Assembly: GCA_022036555.1 (NCBI GenBank)
Contig: CM039120.1
Coordinates: 21,034,350-21,098,349, forward strand
DNA: 64,000 nt
Origin: Microstegium vimineum
Taxonomy: Eukaryota > Streptophyta > Magnoliopsida > Poales > Poaceae
Direction: 5' to 3'
In this document: one piece after another, positions 44,630-56,152 of the stretch
Numbering within the stretch: position 1 is the stretch's first letter
How the letters are laid out: each line of letters begins with the position of its first letter
Translations under genes and position numbers: made by a program
Notes under the pieces: generated by a model
Database searches by the model: none
What the model was told of the DNA's origin: nothing
The model's input: the letters and a program-made list of their open reading frames with translations, nothing else

Positions 44630-45448
44630 ATGGCGGGTGGCGATGATCGCAGCAAGCGTCCTACCGAGGGAGAAGCCGAAGGAAGCCGAGTGTAGCGCTG
44701 TCGACGACGTGGGTGAGAATCAATTTCTTGATTCATCATAATCCGGTCATCTCCTCCAGTCAGAGCATCCCTCTCCCTTCGACGACGATAGTTCAACCGG
44801 GGACTCCACCATCCAGTCCTGCCGGGTCTTCAGGCTCCTACCACTCCATCCCCTGGGAGTTGGATTCAAGCTCAGATGCCATGGACGTCCCCTACACCCA
44901 TGCAGAGGCAATCACTTTCAAGGGTGAAAGGCACGAGGCCCGAGGACAGCTGGAGAAGACCTCCAAGCAATACGGCATCGACCAACTTGAATGGGGGCAC
45001 CAGCGGAAGCAGCTCTGCGGTGCCATCACTGGTTAGTAAAAATAACCACACTCGAACTCCCTCTTCTGATTCCATCTGTTTACCCGATTTGCATTTTTGT
45101 TCAGCGCTCTCTGCAGAGAATGAACGCCTAAAGATTGTGGCGAACAAGATTGTAGACAAGGTGAACGCCCAAGGAGAAACCGTCGAGGCACGCCTTGATG
45201 ATGCGGACGACCGCATTAACCAAGTCGCCATCCATGGCGTGCATCACGGCGTAACTCTGGGACTGGTGGCCATGTCTACCCAGAATAATGAAGATTTCTC
45301 CTTCATGCCAGTCGGTTTCTGCGGTGGCGTGCCCCCAGAAGACGTCGAGGACATCGACGATCTCCTGGAGAGTTATGAGGACCATGCTACTGTCCTCGCT
45401 GAAGCCCTAGATGCCCAGATAGTCCTCAACAAGTTGTTTGAGGAATAG
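44630..45448 (+). pseudogene. Antisense three-exon accessory gene of Gypsy-E
   Basis: Exons are 44630-44712, 44760-45031 and 45105-45448, with GT-AG introns after phase 2 and phase 1. Together they give 233 codons including the stop. Exon 1 is charged and has one in-frame TAG (44693-44695). Exon 2 is Ser/Pro-rich. Exon 3 begins with a predicted coiled coil (LSAENERLKIVANK), then RLDDADDRINQV, a glycine/histidine-containing hydrophobic segment (HGVHHGVTLGLVAM), a GFCGG turn, and an acidic helix to the end. Gypsy-D (61491-60572) and the left edge (1-482) carry the same design. It converges on the pol stop at 45713 with a 264-bp gap that holds no gene. Function unknown. Confidence 0.75.
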
Positions 45449-45712
45449 TTTGTATTTAGGAACTCTGTGTAAAAACTACCTGTCTTGTGAAATATCTATG
45501 ATCTCCACTGGTTTTCTCCTTTTGAATCTATCTGAGAACAACCGCTCTGAAGAATGCTTGCATGACATTACCCTTGGTTGATTGTGTTTATATTTTTGTT
45601 CTAAAGACGACACATACTGCGTCGGCTATTCCCTGAGTTTTTCAGAGTATTTTTTCGGCTAAAGGCGATGTTTTTACATCGGCTATATGTGTACAAAACT
45701 TTCTGAGCCTGT

Positions 45713-47078
45713 TTATGCGCCAACCTCAACACTGGGATTAAATTTCTTAAGAAATCTTCCATTAATAGCTCTAGTGAATTCTACTCCCAGTAGATTTTTC
45801 AATATATACGCATTGCCAGGCGCACACCTCACTATCCAAAAAGGTCCTTCCCATTTCGGAGACCATTTTCCGAATTTTTTATCTTTTGTCCCAATCGGCA
45901 GTATAGTTTTCCAAACTAAATCTCCTTCTGCGAATTGCTTCTCTTTGACCTTTTTGGTGTAATATTTGGCAACACGTAATTTATTTTTCTCAATATTCTC
46001 GAACGCTTTCAGACGAACTAAATGTAAATCCTCTAATTCGTCCATCATCAGACCCTTGTATTCTTCTTTTTTGAAATCATTTTGCAGTGTAACTCGCCTC
46101 GAACCCGATTGCAACTCCCATGGTAACACAGCATGATGCCCATAAACCAACTCATAGGGAGATGCCTGAGTAGACCCATGACAAGCCATTCTGTAAACCC
46201 ATATTAAGAACTGAATGTGACTTCTTTGGATTTTCATCAATCTTCTTCTGAATAATCTTAACCATGATCTTATTTGATGCCTCGGCCTGACCATTAGCTT
46301 GTGCATAATAAGAAGAAGAATTGTATAACTTGATTCCCATCTCTTCAGCAAAATCACAAAATTCGGATGAAGTGAACTGAGTCCCTTGATCTGTTGTTAT
46401 AGTCTGAGGAATCCTGAACCTGTGAATTATATGCTCCTTAACAAAATTGACCATGTTCTCTGATGTAACCTTTTTTAAAGGGATAGCTTCAACCCACTTT
46501 GTAAAATAATCTGTACCTAATAGCACAAATTTTTGTCCTTTGCTAGAAGGAGGATGAATCTGACCAATCAAATCTATGCCCCATCCTTTAAATGGCCAAG
46601 GCTTGATAATTGGATTCATGGCTGATGCTGGAGCTCTTTGAATATTACCAAATCTTTGACAATCCTGACACCCTTTGTAATATTCAAAACAATCCTCAAA
46701 CATGGTTGGCCAAAAATAACCAGTTCTCCTAATTATCCACTTCATCCGGTAAGACGATTGATGTGCACCACACACTCCTTCATGCACTTCATACATCAGC
46801 TTTCTGGCCTCCTCTTGACTCAAACATTTGAGGTGTACTCCATCTATGGACTTGTAGTACAACTGGTCATCAAGGAGCACGAACTTGAGGGCTTTATATC
46901 TGAGCTTTCGAGAAACTTTTTGTGATGGATTCTTTAAGTAATCGACAATCTCGCTTTTCCAATCATCAGCTACCCGATTCTTTTCCAAAGCATGAATCTC
47001 TTGATCCTCTCGATATCCTGAGGCATCATGGGCCAGTCTATTCGCCTCTTCATTATGCCCCCTAGGGATATGATGCAA
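45713..47078 (-). CDS. Gypsy-E integrase
   Basis: Reading leftward, it enters from the RNase H tail (HNEEANRLA). The zinc-binding HHCC follows (HEGVCGAH near 46800, CQDCQ near 46670). The catalytic core has all three residues visible: Asp in GIDLIG near 46578, Asp in TTDQGTQF near 46393, and Glu in NGQAEASNK near 46285. The C-terminal part (46357-45713) contains SPYELVYGHHAVLPWE and WEGPFWI. A one-base frameshift near 46200-46220 separates the two open frames (47078-46152 and 46357-45713), so the protein is broken once but otherwise well preserved. Confidence 0.9.
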
Positions 47079-47290
47079 GGTGGCTACCTAGAAATTATTT
47101 AAAAGCTCTCAGCATTCTTCATAATATCCTCTTAACATATCACTCTTGCATTCATACTGGCCGATCAGCTGGTTAATCACCAACTCAGAATCCCCAAAGA
47201 TTTCAACAGCAACAGCCTTCATTTCGAAAAGAAGCCGAATCCCTCTAAGCAATGCTTCATACTCTGCTTGATTGTTAATAACAAAGAATT

Positions 47291-49226
47291 TGAAGGACCG
47301 GAAACGGCGACCAGAGGGGGGGTTGAATGGGAGCCAAATAAAAATTCCTTTCGGAAGATCTTGACCCTTGTCCCAAGAACAACCCAAAGAAGAACTAGGC
47401 TCATGACCCACAAGTGGGTGGATGTTCTAGGAGATGTCCTAGGAACACAGCGGAGCTAGTCACGAACCCGGAGAAACAAACCGCGAAAAGAATGGAGGAA
47501 AAACATCACCAACAGAGGCTCCGGACCAGTTGGGGCAGAGCCACCGGACTAAGGAGAGTAGTCCGGAGCTCAGGTCCGACGCTTCGTCCAGCTGAAGCAA
47601 AGCAACAGAGTGAGCACCCTAGCTCCGGACCGGAGGCTCCGGACTAGTTCGGCTCCACCTCCGGACCAGACCACCGGACTACCCCGTCGGACTAAGGAGA
47701 GTGGTCCGACGCGTGGTAGCGTTTCTCAACAGAGCCACCGGACCACTCGTCAAAGGTCCGGAGCTAAAAAAACTAGGAGGTCCGGAGGGTGGTCCGACGC
47801 CCCTTGCTACTTGACACAGGAAAGGTCAAGACCACCGGACCACTCGCTATGGTCCGGAGCTTAAAGAGGAAGTGGTCCGACGTTCGCGAACAGGAAACTG
47901 TTCCCCGCGAAAACAGATTTCTCTCCACCAAATCTTCCCAAAACTCAACCAAATGATCACCAACTGCAACCAAACTTTGTAGGCATGATCCTAGTGCAGT
48001 TGGGGAGCTATCCCAAAGAAATCATAGCTCAATTTGGAGAGGATAAAGGGGAACACTCGGATTTGGGGGAGAAGAGAGCAAAACGAAGAACGCCGCAAGG
48101 AAAACGCCCGATCTACGTACTTGTGAGGTTTGAGGAGAATTCCTTTGGTTCAAAGAAGCTCCTCACGATTACAAACAACTTGGTTCAAGTCAATTTTGCA
48201 AAGCTACTCTCAACAAAGAGAAATCATCTCGGGAAAAAGAGAGAGCAAAAGCAAGACGGGAAGAACACAAACAAACCAGGGACACAATCATGAAGTCGAA
48301 GCCACCATGGCTTACAGAGGTTACGGCCTCCGATTCCTCGCAACAATCACAAGTTCTTACACCGGTGACACGGTGGATCTCAAGCAAGAAGAAGCTAGGG
48401 AAGGGAAAACCTAGGAATAGGTGGGAGAGAGAGTAATGCAAGAGATGAGGATGAGGATACCACTTCATCCTCTATTGAACGGGGCTTTGACTATTTCCCA
48501 AAGACCCGCCTAGATACAAGACCGAATTACCTAGCCCTAAGACATTGTAATCCAAGTCGGTAACTCCCAGCCATTCATTTGAATTGACGGCCCCGCTTCC
48601 TGCCGGGAGTTGCCGTCGCCTCGACGCAACCTCCAGGATTCCGATACGAGCCATCCCCACTTCCTCGGAAGCTCCGCCTAGGTTTTGATGCCCAAACCCA
48701 GGAAACCCGCCACTAGTAGCTTTAGGCTCAACTACCGAACCCCGAGTTTTGCGGCCCAAACTCGGAAACCATGGGGGATGGTTTTGAGGCCCAAACCACC
48801 AAACCACTCGACGCGAGCCACCTTGTCTTCGCCCGGTCAGACTCTGAGTCCCCTGAGCCTCCGGTCGACTCGCGCGTCCACCGTCTTGACTCGGTCGACT
48901 CGGTCTACCTCCATGTCTTGTCGCACTCGCCGGTGCCAAGTACTAGCCACCACAGCTAGTGCTCCAGCGCCCATGGTCCCTCAGTCCGAGCCCCGTGTCC
49001 ACTCTTTACCGCTCTTAGTCCATCGGCACGGCAAGCCTCTACTCGACCTTCTCCACGCCATTGACCACTGTCACTAGGCATAGCACCTGCACACCACAAG
49101 CCTAGCACACATTTCTGCTTTCGCAGAGGTTAGGTAAAGCCACTCAAACTGAAACACTCACGTGGTAGTCAATCACTCATCATCAAAGCTGAACATACAT
49201 GGGTACTTATCCACCATGTGTTCGCA
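47291..49226 (-). mobile_element. Sirevirus solo LTR (Copia-3) in Gypsy-E RNase H
   Basis: 1936 bp with TG/CA ends. The flanks gaatt (47286-47290) and taatt (49227-49231) fit a 5-bp TSD with one mismatch. No internal Copia sequence is present, so it is a solo LTR left by LTR-LTR recombination. It belongs to the GGTCCGGA subfamily, like 33229-35326. Confidence 0.9.
47520..47885. repeat. Palindrome-rich CCGGAC/GTCCGG block in the solo LTR
   Basis: Several perfect stems are visible: ccggacta/tagtccgg (47544-47551 with 47559-47566), ctccgg/ccggag around 47639, and ccggacca/tggtccgg (47835-47842 with 47850-47857). Loops are 1-7 bases. Confidence 0.8.
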
Positions 49227-49549
49227 TAATTCAATAGGGATGACATATTCAAAAGCTACCCCTAGTGGAGATATCAATAGAACGCCAGCACCACCACCTC
49301 TGCTACAAGATGAACCATCAAAAAACAAAGTCCAAGGTGCAATACTTATCATATTAGCAGAAGGATCACGATGTTGGGTAACAAAATCGGCAATAGCTTG
49401 ACCTTTTACTGCCTTTGCCAATTCGTGCCTTAAATCAAATTCTCACAAAGCCAAAATCCATTTGCCAATTCTTCCATTTAAAATTGGCATCAATACATAT
49501 GTTTTATGACATCAAACTCAGAAACTACCACACATTCAGCATTCAACAA

Positions 49550-50899
49550 CTAGTGTCGAAGCTTGGTACACGAGTAATACACGCACAAACAAAGCCTCTC
49601 TATAGCCGAATACCTTGTCTCTGGATCTAGCAGCTTTTGGCTAAGGTAAGCTATTTCTCTCTCTTTTCCCTCAAACTCTTGCATGATTGCCGACCCTATT
49701 GTCAGGTTGTCGGCCGCCACGTACACCTTAAAAGGTTTGTCAAGCTGTGGTGGTACCAACACAGGCGGCGCCTTCATGTACTCTTTGATCTCATCAAAAG
49801 CCTTCTGTTGCACGTCACCCCATACAAACTCTTGATCTTTCTTAAGTTTCAACAGCGGCGAGAAAGGCAAAACTCTTTCAGACAAATTAGATATGAATCT
49901 TCTCACAAAATTAATCTTTCCGAGCAATGATTGCAATTCTGTGAGATTGGTTGGAGGGATAACTTTGTCTATTGCTTCCATGCTCTTCTTACCGACTTCG
50001 ATCCCTCCTTTATGGACCAGAAATCCTAAAAACTCACCAGCCGAGACCCCAAAGGCACATTTGTTCGGGTTCATCCTCAAACCATGCTTCCTGGTGCACT
50101 CCAAAGTTCTCCTCAAATCGGCTAAATGCCCCTTATGATTTCTAGACTTGACCACCACGTCATCAATATAAATTTCCACAACTTTTCCGATCAACTTGTG
50201 AAAAATATAGTTCATATCCCTCTGATAAGTTGCACCGTTATTCTTCAAACCAAAAGTCATTACGATCCACTCAAACAAACCAATATGACCAGGGCATCTG
50301 AAGGCTGTTTTTGAAATATCCTCCACCGCCATAAAGATTTGATTATAGCCAGCATTACCGTCCATAAAGCTAATGACTTCATATCCAGCCGATGCATCGA
50401 CAAGCAAATCAGCAACCGGCATCGAGTAACCATCCATTTGAGTAGCCTTATTGAGATTTCTGAAGTCAATACAGACCCTCATCTTTCCATTCTTCTTGTA
50501 TGCTGGAACTATGCTTGAAATCCACTCTGCATACCTGCATGGCCGAATGAAATTTGCTTCTAATAACCTTTCAACCTCTTTTTTCACATCGGCCAGTACC
50601 TCCTCCTTGAAAATTTTCTGAGGGGGTTGTTTGTAAGGACGGTACCCTGGCTTGATTGGTAATCGATGCTCAACAATAGAACGATCCAATCCAGGCATCT
50701 CTGTGTAATCCCAAGCAAAACAATCCTTGAACTCCTTTAGCAGGTCTATCAACTTCAATCTATACTCTTGTTCTAAATCCGCACTGATGTACATCGGCCT
50801 TGGTCTGACATCATCACAAACATTTATCTCTTCTAGCTTATCGGCCGACATAAAGCCACGTCCCAACTTTCCTTTATTACCATCGATCGGGTTCCCCAT
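49550..50899 (-). CDS. Gypsy-E reverse transcriptase
   Basis: A 449-codon open frame. An N-terminal segment (CFAWDYTEMPGLD, about residue 60) precedes the polymerase. Motifs are MRVCIDFRNLNKA (about 140), FMDGNAGYNQI (about 180), VMTFGLKN (about 215), the catalytic YIDD (about 245) and MNPNKCAFGV with the LGFLVHKGGIEV segment (about 280-300). The connection domain follows with LLGKINFVRRFI and ends at LCVYYSCTKLRH. All palm residues expected for Ty3/Gypsy are present. The frame ends at a stop before RNase H. As a piece of a polyprotein its start is not a true initiation site. Confidence 0.9.
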   Translation of the reverse strand: MGNPIDGNKGKLGRGFMSADKLEEINVCDDVRPRPMYISADLEQEYRLKLIDLLKEFKDCFAWDYTEMPGLDRSIVEHRLPIKPGYRPYKQPPQKIFKEEVLADVKKEVERLLEANFIRPCRYAEWISSIVPAYKKNGKMRVCIDFRNLNKATQMDGYSMPVADLLVDASAGYEVISFMDGNAGYNQIFMAVEDISKTAFRCPGHIGLFEWIVMTFGLKNNGATYQRDMNYIFHKLIGKVVEIYIDDVVVKSRNHKGHLADLRRTLECTRKHGLRMNPNKCAFGVSAGEFLGFLVHKGGIEVGKKSMEAIDKVIPPTNLTELQSLLGKINFVRRFISNLSERVLPFSPLLKLKKDQEFVWGDVQQKAFDEIKEYMKAPPVLVPPQLDKPFKVYVAADNLTIGSAIMQEFEGKEREIAYLSQKLLDPETRYSAIERLCLCVYYSCTKLRH

Positions 50900-50973
50900 T
50901 AAAAATTGCTCTGAGAGCCGACTGCTTGGATCAGTTGTTGGTCCTTGTTGGAGACATTCATAGGACCTTCTCC

Positions 50974-52071
50974 CTAGATTTTTCTAGAGAAACAATCAAA
51001 GTCATCATATTCCCAGTAGGCAGGCTCTGTGGCAGCAACACTCACCGAATCATCAGCATGAACAATTTCAACATCATCCCCAATCCATTGAATGAGAACC
51101 TGATGCATGGTTGAAGGTATGCAGTAATTAGCATGGATCCAATCTCTTCCCAAGAGCAGACTATATGTCCCCTTGCCATCAACGACAAAGAAGGTAGTGA
51201 TCAAAGTCTTTGATCCAATCATCAACTCGACATGTACAGCTCCCCAGGTGTCAGAAGGATTAGCAGCAAAGTCCCTGAGTACCAAGTCAATCTTCAACAA
51301 TTCTTCATTAGTCCTCCCGAGCTTCCTAAAGGTGGTATAAGGCATAATATTGATGGAAGCCCCTCCATCGACAAGCATCTTGGTCAGAGGTTTGCCATTG
51401 ATGTATCCCTTTAAGTAAAGCGCCTTCAAATGTCGATGCTTAGCCGGTCTATCGAAAACCGCCCGTTGAGTCAGGACAAGCTGGACCATTAGACCCTGAT
51501 ACTCGCTTTCATCGAAATCTGAGTACACTTCCTCTTGGATTTCTTGGCTTTCAGGAGCTATAAAGTCTGATGGAATGAAGAAAGCCATGCATGCATCAGC
51601 TGAACGATTGTGCTCATCGAACTTTTTCTTAGGACGCCATGCATGTTTCTTTTCAGCAACTATTTGGGCCAGTTCCCTGTTCCTCAAGCGTTGTACCCTC
51701 CTTTTCTGGCTCTTCTTCAGCCTTGGTGGGCACGATTGCCCATTCTGCCATACATACTCACGATGCTCTTTCTCCTCAGTGTTTCTCTCATAATGGATCC
51801 ACTCCTGATCGGCAAACCTTTTGCCTCGCTGATCCTTAGAGCTTCCTATTTTTAAATGTCGATCGTCCTCGGGAACATGTGTTCCAAGTCTTTCATGGAC
51901 CGGACGGCGGTTGACCCGGGTCTGCCTATACCCTGAATACTGATCACTACATTCGGGGCAATTATTCTTAGCAGGCAGCTTCATGCCTTCATTCCAATAG
52001 TATTTGAGGAACGAGCACCCCCAATGAGACTGCTCTTGCTCTCTCACGTACTCTTGCTCTCTTTGGTACAC
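50974..52071 (-). CDS. Gypsy-E gag tail and protease
   Basis: A 365-codon open frame. The first half is charged (Arg/Glu/Lys) with a Cys-rich patch (NNCPECSDQYSG, about residue 40) and is probably the gag C-terminus. The second half is the retropepsin: KALYLKGYINGKPLTKMLVDGG (active site about residue 238), then INIMPYTTFRKLG, and GKGTYSLLLGRDWIHANYC near residue 320. DGG in place of DSG/DTG at the active site also occurs in Gypsy-B and Gypsy-D, so it is a lineage trait and not damage. It ends about 70 bp before the reverse transcriptase frame. Confidence 0.85.
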   Translation of the reverse strand: MYQREQEYVREQEQSHWGCSFLKYYWNEGMKLPAKNNCPECSDQYSGYRQTRVNRRPVHERLGTHVPEDDRHLKIGSSKDQRGKRFADQEWIHYERNTEEKEHREYVWQNGQSCPPRLKKSQKRRVQRLRNRELAQIVAEKKHAWRPKKKFDEHNRSADACMAFFIPSDFIAPESQEIQEEVYSDFDESEYQGLMVQLVLTQRAVFDRPAKHRHLKALYLKGYINGKPLTKMLVDGGASINIMPYTTFRKLGRTNEELLKIDLVLRDFAANPSDTWGAVHVELMIGSKTLITTFFVVDGKGTYSLLLGRDWIHANYCIPSTMHQVLIQWIGDDVEIVHADDSVSVAATEPAYWEYDDFDCFSRKI

Positions 52072-52224
52072 CTTTTCTTCGTACCTCTAATGTTCCTCTG
52101 TGAACTCCTGTTCCTCGTAATCCCTCTGTCTCTGATACTGCTCTCGCTCTCGTTGCCACTTGCTTAACAGAATCCGTGTTGTAACCCTGGGCTTAGAAAC
52201 TTCCCTCCTCTCGGTTCAGCTATC

Positions 52225-54145
52225 CTAGAATTGAGCCCGTTGCCGAAACTCCTCATTTGTAATCTGTCGATCAGGGTCAACAACACCAGTTTTTCTTGCT
52301 CTGTTTGAGGTTAATACCTTCATTTTGCTGTTTCCTTTGGGATCATTCATGGCAACCATGTTCATAGAGAAAGACATCGTGTTCTGCGCAACAGGATTAG
52401 CATCAATTTTCATCTTGCCATCAAACTTCAAATGCCCTTCCTGAATAGCCTTCTCGATTTTCATTCTGAACACTCCGCAGTCATTGATGGCATGGGAATT
52501 GGTGTTGTGCAAGCCGCAAAATTTCTTGTCCTTTACCCCTTCAGGGCGCAGCATGGGGTGCCCTTCCGGCAATCTGATGCGTCCTTCCTTAAGTAACAAC
52601 TCGAACTGATTTGGAGACATCAAAGTCATAAGTACCCTTCTGCTGCCTCAACCATTGCTGACTAACCTGAGTCGGATCTTTTGCCCAAACCAACTCGGCT
52701 GCGGCTATTTCATCTTCGTCCTCATACTCTGCAGCTTCCTCTAGGAAACTTTGATACATCTCATTGGCTACATCACCCTTCTGGAAGAGGCCATCTCTCC
52801 TGAACCCTTGAGCCTGGTTATTCATCATTGCTAACCATTGTGACAACTGACCAAGGTCATCAAAGTCCATGCCGAACAACTTCTCCCTAATATTCGGCTG
52901 CATGCTTGCTATTGCCATCCCTGGCAATTGGTCATCTGGCATATTCAGAGAATAGCAAAGGTTTTTGGTCTCTCCGAACCTGCGGAGATATTCCTGGGGT
53001 GTTTCATTAGCCTTCTGCCTCAAGCTCATATGGTCGATTAACTTCTTTTCATTAGTCCCCGTGAAGAAATACGCATGGAATTTCTGCTCTAGTTATGCCC
53101 AGCTGCTAATGGAGTTCGCTGGTAGGGACTCAAACCATGTGAATGTTGGCCCTGTCAGAGACAAAGGAAAATAACGAATCCTCCAGGCTTCATCTGTAGA
53201 TGCCTCTCCAAGCTGCATCAAGTATCGGCTGATGTGTTCTATAGTGCTGGTATCATCCTAACCAGAAAACTTGGTTAAGTCTGTAGGAGCCTTAACTCTC
53301 AGAGGGAGAGCCACTCGGTTATACCACTCTGGATAAGGGGATTTGTACGCATAGGACTGGTTTTTTGGCTTTAAGCCAAACTAATTTTGCATCATATCTG
53401 ACATCCGGCTCATGATAATATCAACATTTGAATTTTGAGCCCCATGCGCCTGCCGTTCAAAAGGCAAACCTGTTGACTTCTTGTACCCTAGATTTGGGAG
53501 AGCATCAATGGCACTGTAATCGGCAAACTTTTGATATCCATCCCCATACATATTCTTCTGCAGCATGTTCGCTACTGGAGACACTTTGAAAGCCGATTGC
53601 GGGACGTTTCCTGACGCGCCGAGCGCGAGCTGGCCATAAGTCACAGGAGGTTGTTGTTTCTGGTGAGGAGATATCCCACCTTGGTTCATGCCAGACGTCC
53701 CACTGTCCTCGACAGATTTCTCTTGGCGCTTTGGCACATGGAACAATGTCGGTCCTTGTATTGGACCATGAGTTTCTTCAATGAGTTTATCAGCAGATTG
53801 ACCGAAAGTACTGATCATGATCCGGCAAAAGGTGTTTATGAAAGTTGTATGATGATTTGTCATGATTTCACTCATGGCCTTGTAAACCATTGCGGTTACC
53901 TTACGAGCATCTTCCTCTTTAGTGTAATCAGTCTGATGCGGAAGGAGGGTCCTCGGGAGCGGCTGCTTCTGAAAAACCTTGCTGCTTTTATTCTTCGAAA
54001 AGGATAGCAAGCACTTTTGTTGAAACTCATCACACGCTTGCTGGACCATATTCCTTAGGTCTTCTGGAAACTCATATATAGTCACGTCCAAAACCTGGCT
54101 ATTATCGATTTCAACCATCTTGAGATGTGGGGTCCCACCGAGCAT
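52225..54145 (-). pseudogene. Gypsy-E gag
   Basis: Read leftward from 54145. The first frame (54145-53381) is Gln/Thr-rich with a DLRNMVQQACDEFQQKC helix. It may start at the ATG near 54118, since the first codons overlap the tRNA-primer leader (ctcggtgggacc). The capsid-like part (53029-52589) has LRQKANETPQEYLRRFGE and GQLSQWLAMMNNQ. The next frame (52629-52225) holds the Cys/His segment KFCGLHNTNSHAINDCGVF. A stop near 53380, gaps at 53380-53030 and a frameshift at about 52600 break it. The same segments can be followed in Gypsy-B at 8900-9830. Confidence 0.8.
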
Positions 54146-54156
54146 GCTAAAAAGTG

Positions 54157-55521
54157 TGTTGACACAAAATGTGACGCACTATACCTCACACACAGCAAGC
54201 CGGAAAACGTAGCTTCAATCGGGTGCCTAGGTGTTTTGGAATCCGAGAAAGTGCTAGTCAGTTTAACCTAAAACTAACAAGGGATGAAAATCATTAGATA
54301 TAACCTGGAACATGTCGGATGAGACCAGACAGTTCCATATATACGGCCCTGAAGCCACTTACAACGACATACAACTATAGAAGTTGTCTGCCAACAGATT
54401 TTATAGATCATTCGGCTAAAACAGTCATGGACTACTTAAAGAATTGATAGTCGAATGTGTGTGCATGGGAAGAGTACGTTTTGAACGAATCATAAATCAC
54501 TATAATATAAAGTGTAACCAAGCTCGGAAAATGAACCGAATTGGGATCCATGATGAAGGAACACATAAGCTAAACATGATCAATCTAATCTAAGATTGCA
54601 CCTGCCGCACGACATTTAACATGCATGAACCCGCAACACGCAACAACCTAGATTGAACTAATTCAGCTATCATGAATGTAAGATCTAACTATATAAACAA
54701 CATGAAAGTTGTTAACATATAAATAGATCTATGATAAAGAAAAGAGTCGAATCATATTAATCTAGATTAGGCAAAATATTGTTGCATATATATAAAATAA
54801 CTGAAGCATGCAACACGTGATAACTTAATGAATCTATTAGATTTTGCCAAATCTAATAGAGCCGATAAATATCTTGCTTTTGCTAAGCGTAGCAAGCAAA
54901 CACCCGCCGCACGACATCTACTTACAAACGAAACATAAGCGGAGACTTCTTGATTATCAAGCAATGATCCGCCGCACGATCATTGAAAATAAACAAGACT
55001 ACTTGCATCAATATCTAAATCCACCGCATGATACTAGACAAGATAACAAGGTTGTCGGGACTTACGGAGGTTGACAGATCGATGATTCCTCTCGAAGAAT
55101 TCGATGACACGACAAAAAGGACTCGAAGTTGGCACGGGGCCGGTTGTATTGATTCGGTTGTGAACACTTTTACAATGGCCAAGGGTTTATATTTATACCC
55201 TGGTCATAAATTGAGTCCTAAAATGACACGGTTACAAAATATTAAAGAAAACACGACACGTTTGACTCTAGTTTCCTTTGGAGTCTTTATTTCCTTAATT
55301 ATCACAATCTTTGTTGCCCGGTCGGCTCTTCACTTGCCAATTTCGTCGCTTCAACCGCCTCTTTCTCAGAATAGCCAACCGCACGATCACTTGCCGATTC
55401 TTTTAGAATTTAGCCGACCGCCTGGACACCTGCCGAATGCTCTGAGTGCCTGTCTCTGCGACTTTACTGTGTACTAGCCCACTTGTCATCCTCCCAAGTA
55501 TACCAAAATCCAGTGTTAACA
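54157..55521 (-). repeat. 5' LTR of Gypsy-E
   Basis: 1365 bp, closely matching 39649-41042. The minus-strand TATA lies at about 55185-55199. Confidence 0.9.
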
Positions 55522-56152
55522 CCAACCTACATCCAGAAGTACACGGGCCTCACGAACCCCGGCCTCTGGCTGGAGAACTATCGTTTCTCCTGCGAGGTAG
55601 GCAGGGCTAACAACGAGAATTTCATAATCCGTCATCTGCTGCTCTACCTCTCGGACACAACTCGCGTGTGGCTGGAACACCTCCCAAAAGGAAAGATACG
55701 AAACTGGGGGGACCTGAAAGAAGCCTTCGTCGGAAACTTTCAAGGGACCTACATCTGACCTGGTAACTCCTGGGATCTCAAGAACTGTAAGCAAAAGCGA
55801 GGCGAAACCCTTCAAGAGTACATTCGTCGCTTTTCTCAACAGTGTAACGAGCTCCCGGATATAGCCGATGGTGACGTCATCACAGCTTTCTTGTCGTGGA
55901 CAACTTGCGAGTCCTTAGTTCACAAACTAGGGCGCAAGAAACCCAAGACGATAAAAGAGCTTCTCGACGTCGCCACAAATCACGCCTCAGGAGAAGAGGC
56001 GGTTGGCGTCGTCTTCCAAGGCGCGACGAGCCGCAGCAAGCGCGACGACGCGGAGGCCGAAGGGCCCTCTACCCAACCGCACAAGAAAGGGCGCAACCGA
56101 CAACGGTACGACTCATCTTTCGTCGCTGCGACGGAGAAAGGAGAGGAGCAAT
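55522..56152 (+). pseudogene. Gypsy-D gag, capsid part
   Basis: Continuation of the frame broken at 39648. The domain reads YTGLTNPGLWLENYRFSC, then FIIRHLLLYLSDTTRVWLEH, VGNFQGTY (followed by TGA at 55756-55758), LQEYIRRFSQQCNELPDI and ATNHASGEEAV. This is the standard retrotransposon gag domain of grass Tat-lineage elements. A TAG at 56152-56154 ends the last open stretch. Confidence 0.85.

Larger units (their letters stand above)
47109..49549 (-). pseudogene. Gypsy-E RNase H, split by a solo LTR
   Basis: Upstream part 49421-49227 has PWTLFFDGSSC with the first catalytic Asp. The downstream part 47290-47109 has NNQAEYEALLRG with the Glu and FGDSELVINQL with the second Asp. The 1936-bp Sirevirus solo LTR sits between them, and skipping it rejoins the frame. 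The segment 49549-49422 and the stretch near 47108-47079 contain stops. The end of the reverse transcriptase ORF at 49550 is itself a stop in a connection that is open in Gypsy-B. Confidence 0.85.
39649..55521 (-). mobile_element. Gypsy-E: Tat-lineage Ty3/Gypsy element with two antisense genes
   Basis: A perfect TSD, ccaac, flanks it (39644-39648 and 55522-55526). Skipping the element restores the gag frame of Gypsy-D. It lies on the minus strand: 5' LTR 54157-55521, gag, protease, reverse transcriptase, RNase H (split by a Sirevirus solo LTR), integrase, then a 4.6 kb region with two plus-strand genes, a polypurine tract and the 3' LTR at 39649-41042. This is the most complete Gypsy pol in the window. 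Confidence 0.92.
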
